Shown here: positions 25,073-34,268 of the stretch, piece by piece
Layout of the letters: each line of letters starts with the position of its first letter
How positions within the stretch are numbered: the stretch's first letter is position 1
Source: Tsuneonella aeria
GTDB lineage: Bacteria; Pseudomonadota; Alphaproteobacteria; Sphingomonadales; Sphingomonadaceae
Assembly: GCF_009827495.1 (NCBI RefSeq)
Contig: NZ_WTZA01000001.1
Span: 558,001 to 622,000 of the forward strand
Length of the DNA stretch: 64,000 nt
Reading direction: 5' to 3'
Notes under the pieces: generated by a model
Told to the model about the DNA's origin: nothing
What the model saw: the letters and a program-made list of their open reading frames with translations, nothing else
The model's database searches: none
Position numbers and translations under genes: made by a program

Positions 25073-26285
25073 CGCGCACTCGGGGCGCATGTCCTACCAG
25101 GTCCGCAAGCGGCGCGAGTGCAGCGGCCCACCCCTTGTGCGCGACGACAAATCGGCGAGCCGAAACGCCCATCGCTGCGGCTTGCTGGCGATCGGCGAGG
25201 AGCGTGAGCACGCGATCGGCCAATGCGGCGTCGCTGTCGCCGATCGCATAATGTTCCGGGTCGCTCCCACCGATCCCGGTCGCGGCCTCCGGCGTCAGGA
25301 CGACCGGACGGGCCATCGCCATGGCTTCAAGGACCTTGTTCTGCACGCCGCGTGCGATCGCCAGGGGTGCCACGACAACGTCCGCGGCCGCCAGGAAGGG
25401 GCGCACGTCCGGAACTTCGCCCCACACCCGTGTCCCGTTCACCCCTTGCAGTGCGCGAACGGCTGCGGTGGGGGCACGGCCGACGACGTGAAACTGCACT
25501 GCGGGCGCGCGTTGGCGAATGATCGGCATAATGGCTCTCGCCATGCGCTCCACCGCCGCCACGTTGGGCGCGTAATCCATCTGGCCGGTGAACAGCAGGT
25601 TCGGTTTTGCACTGGCCGCCAGTTCGGGTTGCGGCGCGGCGCCACGCGGATCGAAAAAGGCAGTATCGATCCCATTGCCCAGCGCGACAACGCACCTTGG
25701 CGGACGATCCGTTCGCGCCTTGAACAGCGCGACTTCGGCCTCGCTCACCAGGAGGGTGGCATCGGCCAGGTGCCCCAGACGCGCTTCCTCGGCACGCAAC
25801 AAACGGCATTCGCGCCGGTCCACCCACGCCCTCGGCCCGCGCCGCGATGCACCGTAGGCTTCGAATTTGGCGGAATCGACGTCGCAGAGATCGACGATCA
25901 CACGCCCTTGGAACCCGAAGGGAATGTATTGGCCCATCTGACCGGAAAACACGAACACCGTATCGATCGGTCGATCGCGCAGCGTCTCTGCGATCCACTG
26001 CGCAAGGCGATCGCTGGCGAATGCCGTCAGGCTGACGGGCTTCCCTGTCACCAATGCTTTCAATCCGCTCCAGGCCAGCCTTCTGGGCCGCGCAACCAGC
26101 ACATGGCTCGCGGCCATCTCGGCCAGATATGGTTCTGCTGCGTAGTCCGCTGCTGTTTCCGCGAAAGTCGCGACGTGCACGGGACCCAGAGCGGCAAGGG
26201 CCTTGAGCAGGTGATGGGATCGTATCTTGTCGCCCCGCTCAGGCGGGAATGGCATGCGGTGGGCAATGAAGAGAGTCTCGCCCAT
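25062..26285 (-). CDS. Glycosyltransferase of the XrtA/PEP-CTERM system (GT4-like)
   Basis: 407 residues, GT-B fold. The N-terminus LFIAHRMPFPPERGDKIRSHHLLKAL is characteristic of the sugar transferase in XrtA clusters. The C-terminal GT4-like donor site is NLLFTGQMDYAPNVAAVERM, then VWGEVPDVRPFLAAADVVVAPL and NKVLEAMAMARPVVLT. A cytoplasmic membrane-associated step in repeat-unit assembly is likely. The ATG at 26285 overlaps the FemAB stop by one base (TGATG); a GTG one codon earlier could also serve. Confidence 0.88.
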   Translation of the reverse strand: MGETLFIAHRMPFPPERGDKIRSHHLLKALAALGPVHVATFAETAADYAAEPYLAEMAASHVLVARPRRLAWSGLKALVTGKPVSLTAFASDRLAQWIAETLRDRPIDTVFVFSGQMGQYIPFGFQGRVIVDLCDVDSAKFEAYGASRRGPRAWVDRRECRLLRAEEARLGHLADATLLVSEAEVALFKARTDRPPRCVVALGNGIDTAFFDPRGAAPQPELAASAKPNLLFTGQMDYAPNVAAVERMARAIMPIIRQRAPAVQFHVVGRAPTAAVRALQGVNGTRVWGEVPDVRPFLAAADVVVAPLAIARGVQNKVLEAMAMARPVVLTPEAATGIGGSDPEHYAIGDSDAALADRVLTLLADRQQAAAMGVSARRFVVAHKGWAAALAPLADLVGHAPRVRDAA

Positions 26286-27343
26286 CACGCCAACCCTTTG
26301 GCAATGACCGGACCGAGCCGATTGGTGACGGCCATAGGCAGGCGCTTCCAGAGTTCGATCCGCGCCGAATATTCGCTGCTCGTCGGGTCGATGTTACGTG
26401 GTCGCAGGGCGCCGTCGGTCCAGGTCGCGTAGCGGAGCGGTTCCGCCTCGAAGCCCCAGTTCTTCTTGTACGCGTACGCCCCGCTGCCGACCTTGGACCG
26501 CCCGAAGTCGAACCGCAGGCATCCACGGGCCCGGGCATGGCGCATCAGCTCGAAATAGAGGCGCTCATTCGCCCGGCTCGCGCGCGCAGCGCGGCTTCCC
26601 CCGCCCCAATACGGCATCACCGCGTCGCCATGATAAAGGGAGAGCACACTCGCGACCGGGTTACCCCCCTCCCACAACGTGAGTGTGTCTGCGTCCAGTG
26701 CTTCGATCATTGCCGCGAACAATGCCCTCGGAAAGACAGGCGTCCCCAGGTTGCGCACGCTTTCGGAATAGATCGCATAGTGCGCTGCGAGATCCGCGGG
26801 GGCCTTGCCGATCGTGATCCGAAAATCCCGGTCGAGTCCCTTGCGAACCTCCGCCCGATGCTTGCGCGGAATGACTGCGAGTTGACGCGCGTCGTCCGCC
26901 GCAATCGGCCCAGCGAAGTTGGCGTGCCTATCAGCGATTATCGCCCATCCTTCCGGCGCGTCGCCGCCACGCAGTTCGACCGACCCGCACGCGAGCCGCC
27001 TGGCAAGTTCCGTAGCCGCTTTGCACAGTTTCTGTGCGACAGCCGACGAAGCCGCCAACGGCCCGCCGCCGACCGCAAATCCAGTCGATACGAGCGCCGC
27101 CGGAAACCAGGGCGAGCGCACTTCTGTCAGTGGAAGCCAGCCAGCCAGTTCACCGCTGGATTCCGCGATGATCCCTCGCGCGCGCTGGCCCGTTCCGCGC
27201 TCTACTGCGCAAAGCCAGGCAGGCCGGTGAAACGGCGTGCCGCCCATTCTGGCCACGAAACCTTCGATCCGGGCGCGCTCATTGGGATCGGCAAGGTCGC
27301 ACAATCGGACGATTTGGCCGGCGTGGTAGAAGGGCGCATTCAT
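26285..27343 (-). CDS. FemAB-like N-acyltransferase of the XrtA/PEP-CTERM system
   Basis: 352 residues with a GNAT-like fold as in FemA/FemB peptidyl or aminoacyl transferases. Visible blocks are RIEGFVARMGGTPFHRPAWL near the start, LAVIPRKHRAEVRKGLDRDF in the middle, and PVASVLSLYHGDAVMPYWGG with RARGCLRFDFGRSK near the end. The gene lies inside the XrtA exopolysaccharide operon and overlaps both neighbours, by ATGA with the deacetylase. The acyl or aminoacyl group and its acceptor are unknown. The PLP decarboxylase and carrier-protein genes to the right could supply such a group. Confidence 0.87.
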   Translation of the reverse strand: MNAPFYHAGQIVRLCDLADPNERARIEGFVARMGGTPFHRPAWLCAVERGTGQRARGIIAESSGELAGWLPLTEVRSPWFPAALVSTGFAVGGGPLAASSAVAQKLCKAATELARRLACGSVELRGGDAPEGWAIIADRHANFAGPIAADDARQLAVIPRKHRAEVRKGLDRDFRITIGKAPADLAAHYAIYSESVRNLGTPVFPRALFAAMIEALDADTLTLWEGGNPVASVLSLYHGDAVMPYWGGGSRAARASRANERLYFELMRHARARGCLRFDFGRSKVGSGAYAYKKNWGFEAEPLRYATWTDGALRPRNIDPTSSEYSARIELWKRLPMAVTNRLGPVIAKGLA

Positions 27344-28218
27344 GCCGCCAGTCCGGTCACCGTTCGGCGTTCTCTCTCCGCAAGGGCGTCCATGCGGTCC
27401 CAGGCGAATTCGTTTACCAGGCTACGCAGCTTGTCGGCCATTCGCTCAAGATTGGTGTAATGGCGAAGGCGCGAACGCATGGGTGCACCCGGCACACGCG
27501 GCTGCGCGGGATCGATCTCCCACGGATGGAAGTAGAATATCGCGGGGCGTCCCTCTTCGCGATTGACCTGCCGTATCGCCCACCGGCTGAAGGCATAAGG
27601 CAGCACCCGAAAGAAACCCCCGCCCCCCGCGGCGACCCGGCGCCCGCCGACCATTGCGGTGGTCACTGGAATCTCCAGCAACTCGTTCGCCGGCAGCGGG
27701 TGGAAGGCAAACCGCGGCGCATCCCGCCATCCGTAATGATCATGCGCCACGGGCGCGACTGAGGAACTGTAGGCATAACCCTGCTCGGCAAGCTCGAGGT
27801 ATGCCCAGGGTGTTCGCTGATCGATCGAAAAACTGGGCGCACGATAGCCGATCACCGGTACGCCGGCAGCATCTTCCAACACCTTGCGCGCGGCGGCGAT
27901 GTCCTTTCCGAACTGCCGCCGATCAAGCGTGAACACGCGCGCATGATCCCAGCCGTGGCTGGCGATCTCGTGCCCGGCATCCGCTATCCTGCGGACGAGC
28001 GCGCCGTTGCGCCGCGCCACCCAGCCCAAGGTAAAGAACGTTGCCTTGATTTGCGCTTCGGCAAACATGTCGAGGATGCGCAGGACGTTGTCGGTCACGC
28101 GCAGCGGCAGGTTGTCCCAATCGTCCCGCGAGATAACGCTTTCGAATGCGCCAACCTGGAACCAGTCCTCAACATCGACCGACATCCCGTTGATAATGCC
28201 TGATGACTTTGGTGTCAT
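27340..28218 (-). CDS. Polysaccharide deacetylase of the XrtA/PEP-CTERM system
   Basis: 292 residues, NodB-like carbohydrate esterase family 4, with the C-terminal part special to XrtA clusters (DUF3473). The catalytic base motif is SVDVEDWFQ. The metal histidines are in ASHGWDHARVF (H-x-x-x-H), followed by IGYRAPSFSID, and the last part includes IFYFHPWEIDP. It removes acetyl groups from the growing or exported polymer. The start at 28218 is 17 bases after the ATPase stop; an ATG 11 codons later (MSVDVED) is also possible. The open frame upstream of 28218 lies in the ATPase 3' end. Confidence 0.88.
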   Translation of the reverse strand: MTPKSSGIINGMSVDVEDWFQVGAFESVISRDDWDNLPLRVTDNVLRILDMFAEAQIKATFFTLGWVARRNGALVRRIADAGHEIASHGWDHARVFTLDRRQFGKDIAAARKVLEDAAGVPVIGYRAPSFSIDQRTPWAYLELAEQGYAYSSSVAPVAHDHYGWRDAPRFAFHPLPANELLEIPVTTAMVGGRRVAAGGGGFFRVLPYAFSRWAIRQVNREEGRPAIFYFHPWEIDPAQPRVPGAPMRSRLRHYTNLERMADKLRSLVNEFAWDRMDALAERERRTVTGLAA

Positions 28219-28235
28219 GGTGATTACACCACCCG

Positions 28236-29318
28236 TCAGGCCGCGACGCGGGGCGCATCGCCCTCGAACCATTCGATCAGCATGCCGAGGACGTGGCGGA
28301 CCGCCGCGTCCTGCTCGGCGACGTGCGCTTCCAGTTTGCCAAGCCGGGACGCCAGCTCAGCATTTGATAGGCTTTCACGCGCCCGCGCGTCCTCGATCCG
28401 TGCAAGCGCCTCTTGCAAATCCGTCAGCTGCCGAACCTTTTCAGCGAGCATTCCATCGCCCGGGACAGAGGCCTCTGCCGACTGGTGTGGTGAAAGCGAC
28501 GATGCGCGTTCACCCTGCATCTCCCGCTGAACGGAAGCGAGCATGGGCGCGTCGATCTGCGTACGCCGCTCCACGGCACCCAGAAGCAGAAGTCGGCTCA
28601 TGATCTGGTTGATGCGGCGAGGGATTCCTCCCGACGCCGTGTGGAGTTCGACGAACAGTGACGCATCGAACTGAGGGTTGCCGCTCCAGCCCACGCGCCG
28701 GAGGCGATGGGTGACGTAGGGTTCGATCTCAGCCTCTTCCATCGCGGACAAGTGGTGGGATGCGATCACTCTCTGACGGAGCTGTTCGAGCGAAGGGTGA
28801 TCAGCCAGCACCCGGCGAAACTCCGGTTGACCCAGGAGGAGCGTCTGCAAGAGCGGATGCGCGCCGAGCTGGAAGTTCGAAAGCATTCGCAGCTCCTCCA
28901 GCGCCTCCACGCTCAGGTTCTGCGATTCATCGACGATCAACAGGCAGCGGCGGCCTGCACGCGCCTCGTCATGGAAAAAGGCCTCGATTGCGCCGAGTGC
29001 CGATGCCTTGTCGAGCCCTTCGGTCGGAAGGCCGAAGGCCTGCGCCGCAACATGGATCATCTCCTCGCCATCGAGACTGCTGGTCACGATCTGGCCCACG
29101 GTCAACTGTCTCGGATCGATGCGCCTCATGAGATGAGCGACGAGGGTCGACTTGCCTGCGCCGACTTCGCCGGTAATCACCATGAACCCTTCGCCCTGAG
29201 CCAGGCCATAGCCGAGGTAGCTCATCGCCTTACGATGGGTGGCGCTCTCGAAATAGAAGTGGGGGTCCGGCGTCAACTGGAAGGGTCGGGCCGTCAGTCC
29301 GTAGAATTCTTCGAACAT
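28236..29318 (-). CDS. XrtA-associated ExeA-like ATPase
   Basis: 360 residues. It starts MFEEFYGLTARPFQLTPDP, a form shared by ExeA/GspA-type ATPases. Walker A is GEVGAGKSTLVAHLM and Walker B is CLLIVDESQNLS; sensor and C-terminal blocks include ASGGIPRRINQIMSRLLLLGA. The last 80 residues are helical and likely coiled coil (QLTDLQEALARIEDARARES), which suggests assembly with a partner. It is the ATPase always found beside the TIGR03016-type outer-membrane protein in these clusters, and is 15 bases after it here. Its role in export is not known. Confidence 0.88.
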   Translation of the reverse strand: MFEEFYGLTARPFQLTPDPHFYFESATHRKAMSYLGYGLAQGEGFMVITGEVGAGKSTLVAHLMRRIDPRQLTVGQIVTSSLDGEEMIHVAAQAFGLPTEGLDKASALGAIEAFFHDEARAGRRCLLIVDESQNLSVEALEELRMLSNFQLGAHPLLQTLLLGQPEFRRVLADHPSLEQLRQRVIASHHLSAMEEAEIEPYVTHRLRRVGWSGNPQFDASLFVELHTASGGIPRRINQIMSRLLLLGAVERRTQIDAPMLASVQREMQGERASSLSPHQSAEASVPGDGMLAEKVRQLTDLQEALARIEDARARESLSNAELASRLGKLEAHVAEQDAAVRHVLGMLIEWFEGDAPRVAA

Positions 29319-29333
29319 CGTCGAACAAGTCCT

Positions 29334-30968
29334 TCAAAAATCGTAGCGCAGGCCAATCAGTACCGAGGCTGCACCGACATTGATCGAATCCCCGTCGATG
29401 CGCTCAATTCCGAAGGCAGCGTTGGCGGAAAGGCCGTCGATCAATTGCCGCTGATATGCTGCCGAAGCGCCGAGCACTGTTGCATCACCGCCGTTCGCGA
29501 AGTCGCTGCGAAGGCGGTTTCCGTAAGCGCTGACCTTGAAGCTCGAGCGCTCGTCGAGAGGGCCCGAAAGATACCCCGCAATCCAGGCGTTCCGGTCCAC
29601 CACGCCATCGGCCGCGGCCAGCACGGTGCCCGGTGCCGCAATGAACTTGCGCCTGTCGTAACCCGCCCCCGCGCCGGCCGTGACCTGGCCGATCCGGTAC
29701 GAATAGTTGGCGGCAATTCCGCGCCCGCGGAATATCGCCGATCGGACAGAACCCAGAACGCCGTTGAGGCAGACGCCCCCCTCCTGGCTCGACACGCAAC
29801 CATCGACGTCCCCGCTCACGGCGTTGCGGCTGGCAGTGAATTGGGCCGGAAGACCCGAGAGAGCATTCGTCAACAGTCCGCCGAGTCCGCTTATTCCGTC
29901 ATAGATCGACAGGTTGAATGAACTCCGGCTGTTCAACAGCCATGAGAATGTGCCGCTGTATGTTGTTGAACCGTAACGCTTACCGAAGCGGAATTCAGCG
30001 GATGTGCGCCGGCTGGGGCGCCATATGGCCCCGATATCCCAGATGATGCCGGAAACATCGAAAGCCACCTTGCGGGGCGCGCTTTTATCGGTGACGAAGC
30101 GACCATCGGGTCCCAGCACGGGCAAGCCGCCGGCGTCGCGCACGGCGTCCCTGTTGGCGACCAGCACGTCCTCGTACCCGAGGCCGCCGACCAGAGCGAG
30201 CGATTGCGCTAAGGGCACGGTCATGTCGCCGCGGAGATGTGCGTTGCGCACCCGCTGATCGAGGTTGGACACATCTTCCTGCATGAACCCGGCGCCCAAT
30301 CCGACGCCAACAGGCAAGGGCGCGCCGGGGCGCGTCCCCAGCCGCAGGTTCGCGCTCTGCACCACGCTTTCGTCGAAGAAGTCCAGGACATGCGCTTGCG
30401 GTGCGATCGGAACCTGGTTGCCGGTATCAAGCCGCGAATAACCGAGGCGGTAATCGCCTTCGATCTCGGCATCGCCCGCGCGCGTGCGGATCACCGGACC
30501 CGCGTAGGCGGAATAGAGCCGGTGCTCTGCACCACGTATCCGCATTGGGCCGAATGCGCGATTATCTCGGCCTGACTGCGTCCGCGACGCCAGGGCCCCG
30601 CCTTCGATCGTCAGCATATTGGGAACAAGACCAGCGTATCCTCGCGCCAGCCCGGACAGACGAGAACCGTCCGTCACGCCGTCCCCGTATCCGAACGAGC
30701 GTTCGTATCGCAGTGATGCGGAGCCGCCGTTGTAACGCCCCTGGACGGACGCATCGACGCCGGCCGCAGCCTGCGTGTACGTCGCGGTATCGCCATCCCC
30801 GGACAGTTCTGTGGTCAGAACCTGGCCAAGCTCGACGTAAGGCGACACGTTGACCGAGCGCGTATCTTTCGGTTCACTCTCGCGTGATTGCGCCGTCACA
30901 GGAACACATGTGGCGCAGGCAAGTGCGTACAGCGCGATCCGCCGGAATCTGGCTCGCGCTGCGGTCAT
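29334..30968 (-). CDS. XrtA-associated outer-membrane beta-barrel protein
   Basis: 544 residues. A signal peptide (RFRRIALYALACATCVPVTAQ) is followed by alternating beta-strand sequence rich in glycine and aromatic residues, ending in LIGLRYDF, with the terminal phenylalanine typical of outer-membrane barrels. The family is the PEP-CTERM/XrtA system-associated outer-membrane protein. The ATG at 30968 overlaps the kinase stop by ATGA, which fixes the start; the frame is open for 97 codons further, but this is antisense sequence. It probably forms the outer-membrane passage or an anchoring part for the exopolysaccharide. Confidence 0.85.
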   Translation of the reverse strand: MTAARARFRRIALYALACATCVPVTAQSRESEPKDTRSVNVSPYVELGQVLTTELSGDGDTATYTQAAAGVDASVQGRYNGGSASLRYERSFGYGDGVTDGSRLSGLARGYAGLVPNMLTIEGGALASRTQSGRDNRAFGPMRIRGAEHRLYSAYAGPVIRTRAGDAEIEGDYRLGYSRLDTGNQVPIAPQAHVLDFFDESVVQSANLRLGTRPGAPLPVGVGLGAGFMQEDVSNLDQRVRNAHLRGDMTVPLAQSLALVGGLGYEDVLVANRDAVRDAGGLPVLGPDGRFVTDKSAPRKVAFDVSGIIWDIGAIWRPSRRTSAEFRFGKRYGSTTYSGTFSWLLNSRSSFNLSIYDGISGLGGLLTNALSGLPAQFTASRNAVSGDVDGCVSSQEGGVCLNGVLGSVRSAIFRGRGIAANYSYRIGQVTAGAGAGYDRRKFIAAPGTVLAAADGVVDRNAWIAGYLSGPLDERSSFKVSAYGNRLRSDFANGGDATVLGASAAYQRQLIDGLSANAAFGIERIDGDSINVGAASVLIGLRYDF

Positions 30969-31933
30969 CCATCGAAACCATAATACGTGCCGAAGCGCCG
31001 ACCGCTGGGCGAGAACCGGGTGGCGTTGAGCAAGAGCTTGATGTCCGGGCAGGCGCCCAGGAGCTGGACCGAGTCCTCCAACGCGCTCTGCGCTGTGCTG
31101 TCCGCACGGGCCACAAGCACCGCCTGGCCCACGTGCCGCGCAAGATCGGCCGCGATGGATGCCGCAAGGACAGGCGGACTGTCGAAAACAATCATGCGCC
31201 CCGGCGCACCGCGCGACAGGCGCGCTAACACTTCCGCAGTGCGGGCACTCGCCAGCCATTCGCTGTCGCTCGCGATCTGCTGGCCGGCCGGGAGCACGAA
31301 AAGACCCGGAATGTCCGTCGCCAGCACGACATCTTCCACATTGAGTTCGGGATTTGCGAGTGCATCCATCAGGCCGGGCCCGCGCGGAAGGCCAAGTGCG
31401 TCGGGTATCGACGGCTTGGCGAAATCCGCATCGACCAGCACCACTTCGCCGTCGCGCTCGCCAGCCATGGCAATCGCGAGGTTTGTCGCGCAGAATGTCT
31501 TGCCGTCGCCGGGCAGCGGAGAGCAGACAAGGATGCGCCGGGCGGCGGGATCGGCGTTGTCCCGCGCGGCGGCGATCAATTGCCGCTTTATGATCCGGAA
31601 CTCCTCAAGCAGGGCCGTCGGTTCGGCTTCGGGGACGATTAGCCCCTGCCGCCGCAGACGTTCCCGGTCGATGGCATGGCGGACGCCTTCCAGCGAAACC
31701 GAAGGCTCCGGAGGCGGGGCCTCTGTTTCACCAGCGATACGCGCGTGCTCCTCTGGCGACGCCCGGCGCTTCGGATCGCGGACGAGGCGAACGGGTTCGC
31801 TTGCCAGCTCCTGGGGCACTGGGGCCAGGCGCATGGCATCGAGGCCGAAGGCTGCAGAGGCCCGCTCGAAGAGGGAGTCCTCGTCCGTGTTATCGGAACT
31901 GGGCGGCAGCGGGTGTGCGCTGTGATCGGTCAT
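30965..31933 (-). CDS. XrtA-associated tyrosine autokinase (CpsD/CapB type)
   Basis: 322 residues, a bacterial tyrosine kinase that controls polymer length with the Wzz-like partner. Walker A is CSPLPGDGKTFCATNLA, with Walker A' in VVLVDADFAKPS and Walker B in MIVFDSPPVL. The C-terminal FGTYYGFDG holds two adjacent tyrosines, the only candidate phosphorylation cluster, much shorter than in Wzc. The first 100 residues are a proline-rich, likely disordered tail. Both ends overlap the neighbours by ATGA, so it is translated together with the chain-length protein and the outer-membrane protein. Confidence 0.88.
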   Translation of the reverse strand: MTDHSAHPLPPSSDNTDEDSLFERASAAFGLDAMRLAPVPQELASEPVRLVRDPKRRASPEEHARIAGETEAPPPEPSVSLEGVRHAIDRERLRRQGLIVPEAEPTALLEEFRIIKRQLIAAARDNADPAARRILVCSPLPGDGKTFCATNLAIAMAGERDGEVVLVDADFAKPSIPDALGLPRGPGLMDALANPELNVEDVVLATDIPGLFVLPAGQQIASDSEWLASARTAEVLARLSRGAPGRMIVFDSPPVLAASIAADLARHVGQAVLVARADSTAQSALEDSVQLLGACPDIKLLLNATRFSPSGRRFGTYYGFDG

Positions 31934-33432
31934 GCGACGAAACCCCGTTGGACGAATTCGATGGTGAGGAGCACTCCGAACATTCCGGCGAGCGACGCGC
32001 TTGCCGCGTAGAAGTGCTTCATCCGTTTGCGCTGCAGGGTGCGCGCGGCGTCAGACAACGCTTCCGATATCGATCCCAGGACCGGCAGGCCGAGCGCCTT
32101 CTCAAGGCCCGAGGCGGTCGCAAAGGTCGAGCGGATATGCCCGACGCCGAAAGCCGCTGCTATGCCGCCAGCGATGCCCGCGAGCAGGACCCCGAACAAC
32201 AGCAACGGGCGGTTCGGCGAGGCTGGCTGGCGCGGAGCGCTCGGTGGATCGACGACGTCGAACTGGAAGCTGGCACGTTCGTTTTCGACTTGTCCGCGGA
32301 GGCGCATTTCCTCGCGGTTCTGCAAAAGCTCGTCGTATTTCCGCTTCAGAACATCATAGTCGCGGCTGATCCGGTTCGCTTCTGCGGCGACCGCCGGCTC
32401 GCTCGCCTGATCGGCCATCGCCCCGGACACTTCCGATTGCAGCGCGGCCTTTCGCGCCATCAAAGCCTGGACGTTTGCCTCGCGCTCGGCCTTGATCGAA
32501 ATCAGCGAGCTGTAGGCCGGGTTCGCCATACCCCCCTGCGGGCCGCCCGCACCCGCACGGTCCAGCAAGGCGATCTGCCGCTTCAACGCTATGACATCGG
32601 GATGGTTGTCGGTCAGACCGCGCGACTGCATCCCGGCAAGCTGCGCATTCGCCTGAGCAAGTGCACCATCTCCACCGGAGCCCGCAATCACGCGGGGCGT
32701 ACCTGCAAGCTGGCCGTTCACTGCGGCGAGCGCGCTTTGCGCGGCAGCGAGATCGGCATCGACCCCGCGCAGTTCCATCCGCGTCGCTGACAATCTTCCT
32801 GAAATGGCAGAGCTGCCGCCCACAAGCCCGGGATAGGATGCCTCGAATGTCGACAGCTTTTGCTCGGCCACTTCCAACTCGGCCTTACGCTCGTCGAGCT
32901 GCTGGTCGAGGAAGGCGACAGTTTCGGCAACCTCGCCGCGGCTGCCCGCAATGTTCTCTTCACGGAAGATATCGATGAGCTTCTGAACGACATCCTGCGA
33001 CAGTTTCGCGTTGCTCGCGTCGGACCTGTCGGACTTTCCGATCGTCGCCGTGATGGTGAACAGCCTGTCTTCCTGGCTTTCGACCTTCACGCTTTCACTA
33101 AGATCGTCGACTGCACGGTCCATGTCACGCTGGGTCGCGACCGTGCGGCCCAGATCGGTCGCACGAACCACTTTCTCGAGGTTAATCGCCCCGATGAGCG
33201 TTTTGCGAACGCGTTCGATTTCCTCGCGGCCCCCGTTTGCGATTTTCAGCTGGTCGGACAGGACATTGTCCGACTGAACGTAGATGCGCGCCCTGGATTC
33301 GTAGCTGTTCGGGATCATGGCCACGGCCATCCACCCCAGCAGGCAGATTGCCCAGGCAACGCCCAGTGCCAGCCAGCGCCGGTGCCAGACCGATGCAAGG
33401 CCTGCCCTGAGTTCTTCGAAGATCTCGTTCAT
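31930..33432 (-). CDS. XrtA-associated chain-length determinant protein (Wzz-like)
   Basis: 500 residues. The N-terminal membrane helix is ALGVAWAICLLGWMAVAMIP and the C-terminal one is in LASLAGMFGVLLTIEF. Between them is a large periplasmic part with long coiled coil (about 170-400), including a glycine-rich loop near GGPQGGMANPAYSSL. PPSAPRQPASPNRP just before the second helix is the proline-rich Wzz motif. It is a polysaccharide co-polymerase that works with the autokinase gene it overlaps. The exporter gene lies 13 bases upstream. Confidence 0.9.
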   Translation of the reverse strand: MNEIFEELRAGLASVWHRRWLALGVAWAICLLGWMAVAMIPNSYESRARIYVQSDNVLSDQLKIANGGREEIERVRKTLIGAINLEKVVRATDLGRTVATQRDMDRAVDDLSESVKVESQEDRLFTITATIGKSDRSDASNAKLSQDVVQKLIDIFREENIAGSRGEVAETVAFLDQQLDERKAELEVAEQKLSTFEASYPGLVGGSSAISGRLSATRMELRGVDADLAAAQSALAAVNGQLAGTPRVIAGSGGDGALAQANAQLAGMQSRGLTDNHPDVIALKRQIALLDRAGAGGPQGGMANPAYSSLISIKAEREANVQALMARKAALQSEVSGAMADQASEPAVAAEANRISRDYDVLKRKYDELLQNREEMRLRGQVENERASFQFDVVDPPSAPRQPASPNRPLLLFGVLLAGIAGGIAAAFGVGHIRSTFATASGLEKALGLPVLGSISEALSDAARTLQRKRMKHFYAASASLAGMFGVLLTIEFVQRGFVA

Positions 33433-33445
33433 GGCCGCCGTGCCC

Positions 33446-34093
33446 TCAGAACATGCTTTCGGGGATGATGATCACGTCGCCCGGCTGCAGCATCACGTTG
33501 GCCCGGCTTTCGCCCTTCTTGAGCAGATCGCCCAGGCGCAGGGCGAACTCGCGCTGCGACCCGGTCTCCTTGTCGAAGCGGATCAGTTTCGCCTTGTTGC
33601 CGGCGGCAAATTCACTGAGCCCGCCGACTGCGATCATCGCGTCGAGCACCGTCATGTTCGCGCGGTACGGCAGGCTGGCGGGCTTTTCCGTGGCGCCGAT
33701 CACGCGCACTTGCTGGCTGAAAGTGCCGGAAAAGTCCGTAACGATCACACTGACCAGCGGATCTTCGATGTATTGCGAAAGCTGGTTGCGGATGTCCTGC
33801 GAGAGCGCCGCGGGCGTCTTGCCGACGGCCGGCATGTCGTTCACCAAAGGCGTCGTGATGCGCCCGTCGGGCCGCACCTGGATCTTCTCGGCGCTCAGTT
33901 CGGGATTGCGCCAGACGTTGATCGTCAGCTCGTCGAGCGGCCCGATCACGTAGTCCTCACCCGGCCCTTCCTGCGCGGCAACGAATGACGCCGATGGCAA
34001 CTCTCCGGCGGGGCCGGTGCTCACGCATCCTGGCAACGCGATGGTCGCTGCGGCGAGGATCGCCAGGATGGGGAGGCGGCGAGAGATGCGCAT
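33446..34093 (-). CDS. XrtA-associated polysaccharide export lipoprotein (Wza family)
   Basis: 215 residues. The signal peptide ends in a lipobox (ATIALPGC), so the mature protein is lipid-anchored. The polysaccharide-export domain follows (DYVIGPLDELTINVWRNPEL), then SLBB-like sequence (RVIGATEKPASLPYRANMTV) and MLQPGDVIIIPES at the end. It is the small periplasmic or outer-membrane exporter type, without the long C-terminal helix of E. coli Wza. The start at 34093 is supported by GGAACC upstream; 31 further open codons are not protein-like. It is the first gene of the leftward XrtA operon. Confidence 0.9.
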   Translation of the reverse strand: MRISRRLPILAILAAATIALPGCVSTGPAGELPSASFVAAQEGPGEDYVIGPLDELTINVWRNPELSAEKIQVRPDGRITTPLVNDMPAVGKTPAALSQDIRNQLSQYIEDPLVSVIVTDFSGTFSQQVRVIGATEKPASLPYRANMTVLDAMIAVGGLSEFAAGNKAKLIRFDKETGSQREFALRLGDLLKKGESRANVMLQPGDVIIIPESMF

Positions 34094-34268
34094 CGGGTAT
34101 GGTTCCTTGCAAGCGAGCAGCCCGCGGCTGACGGGCGCCCGGCTACCCGTCACACACCGTGGACGCGTGTGTTCAGGGCCGCTCACTCGCGGGGATTGAT
34201 GAAGATACCGTTAGGCTGAAGGGGGTTGTCGCGCCCGGTCCCGCAGCGGGACACCGCATGGGGAAAGG

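Noticed and set aside
34094..34268. Open frame 34183-34422 and others in the gap before the export gene
   Set aside because: Too short, overlapping the decarboxylase 3' end and without protein-like sequence; the gap holds small hairpins only.
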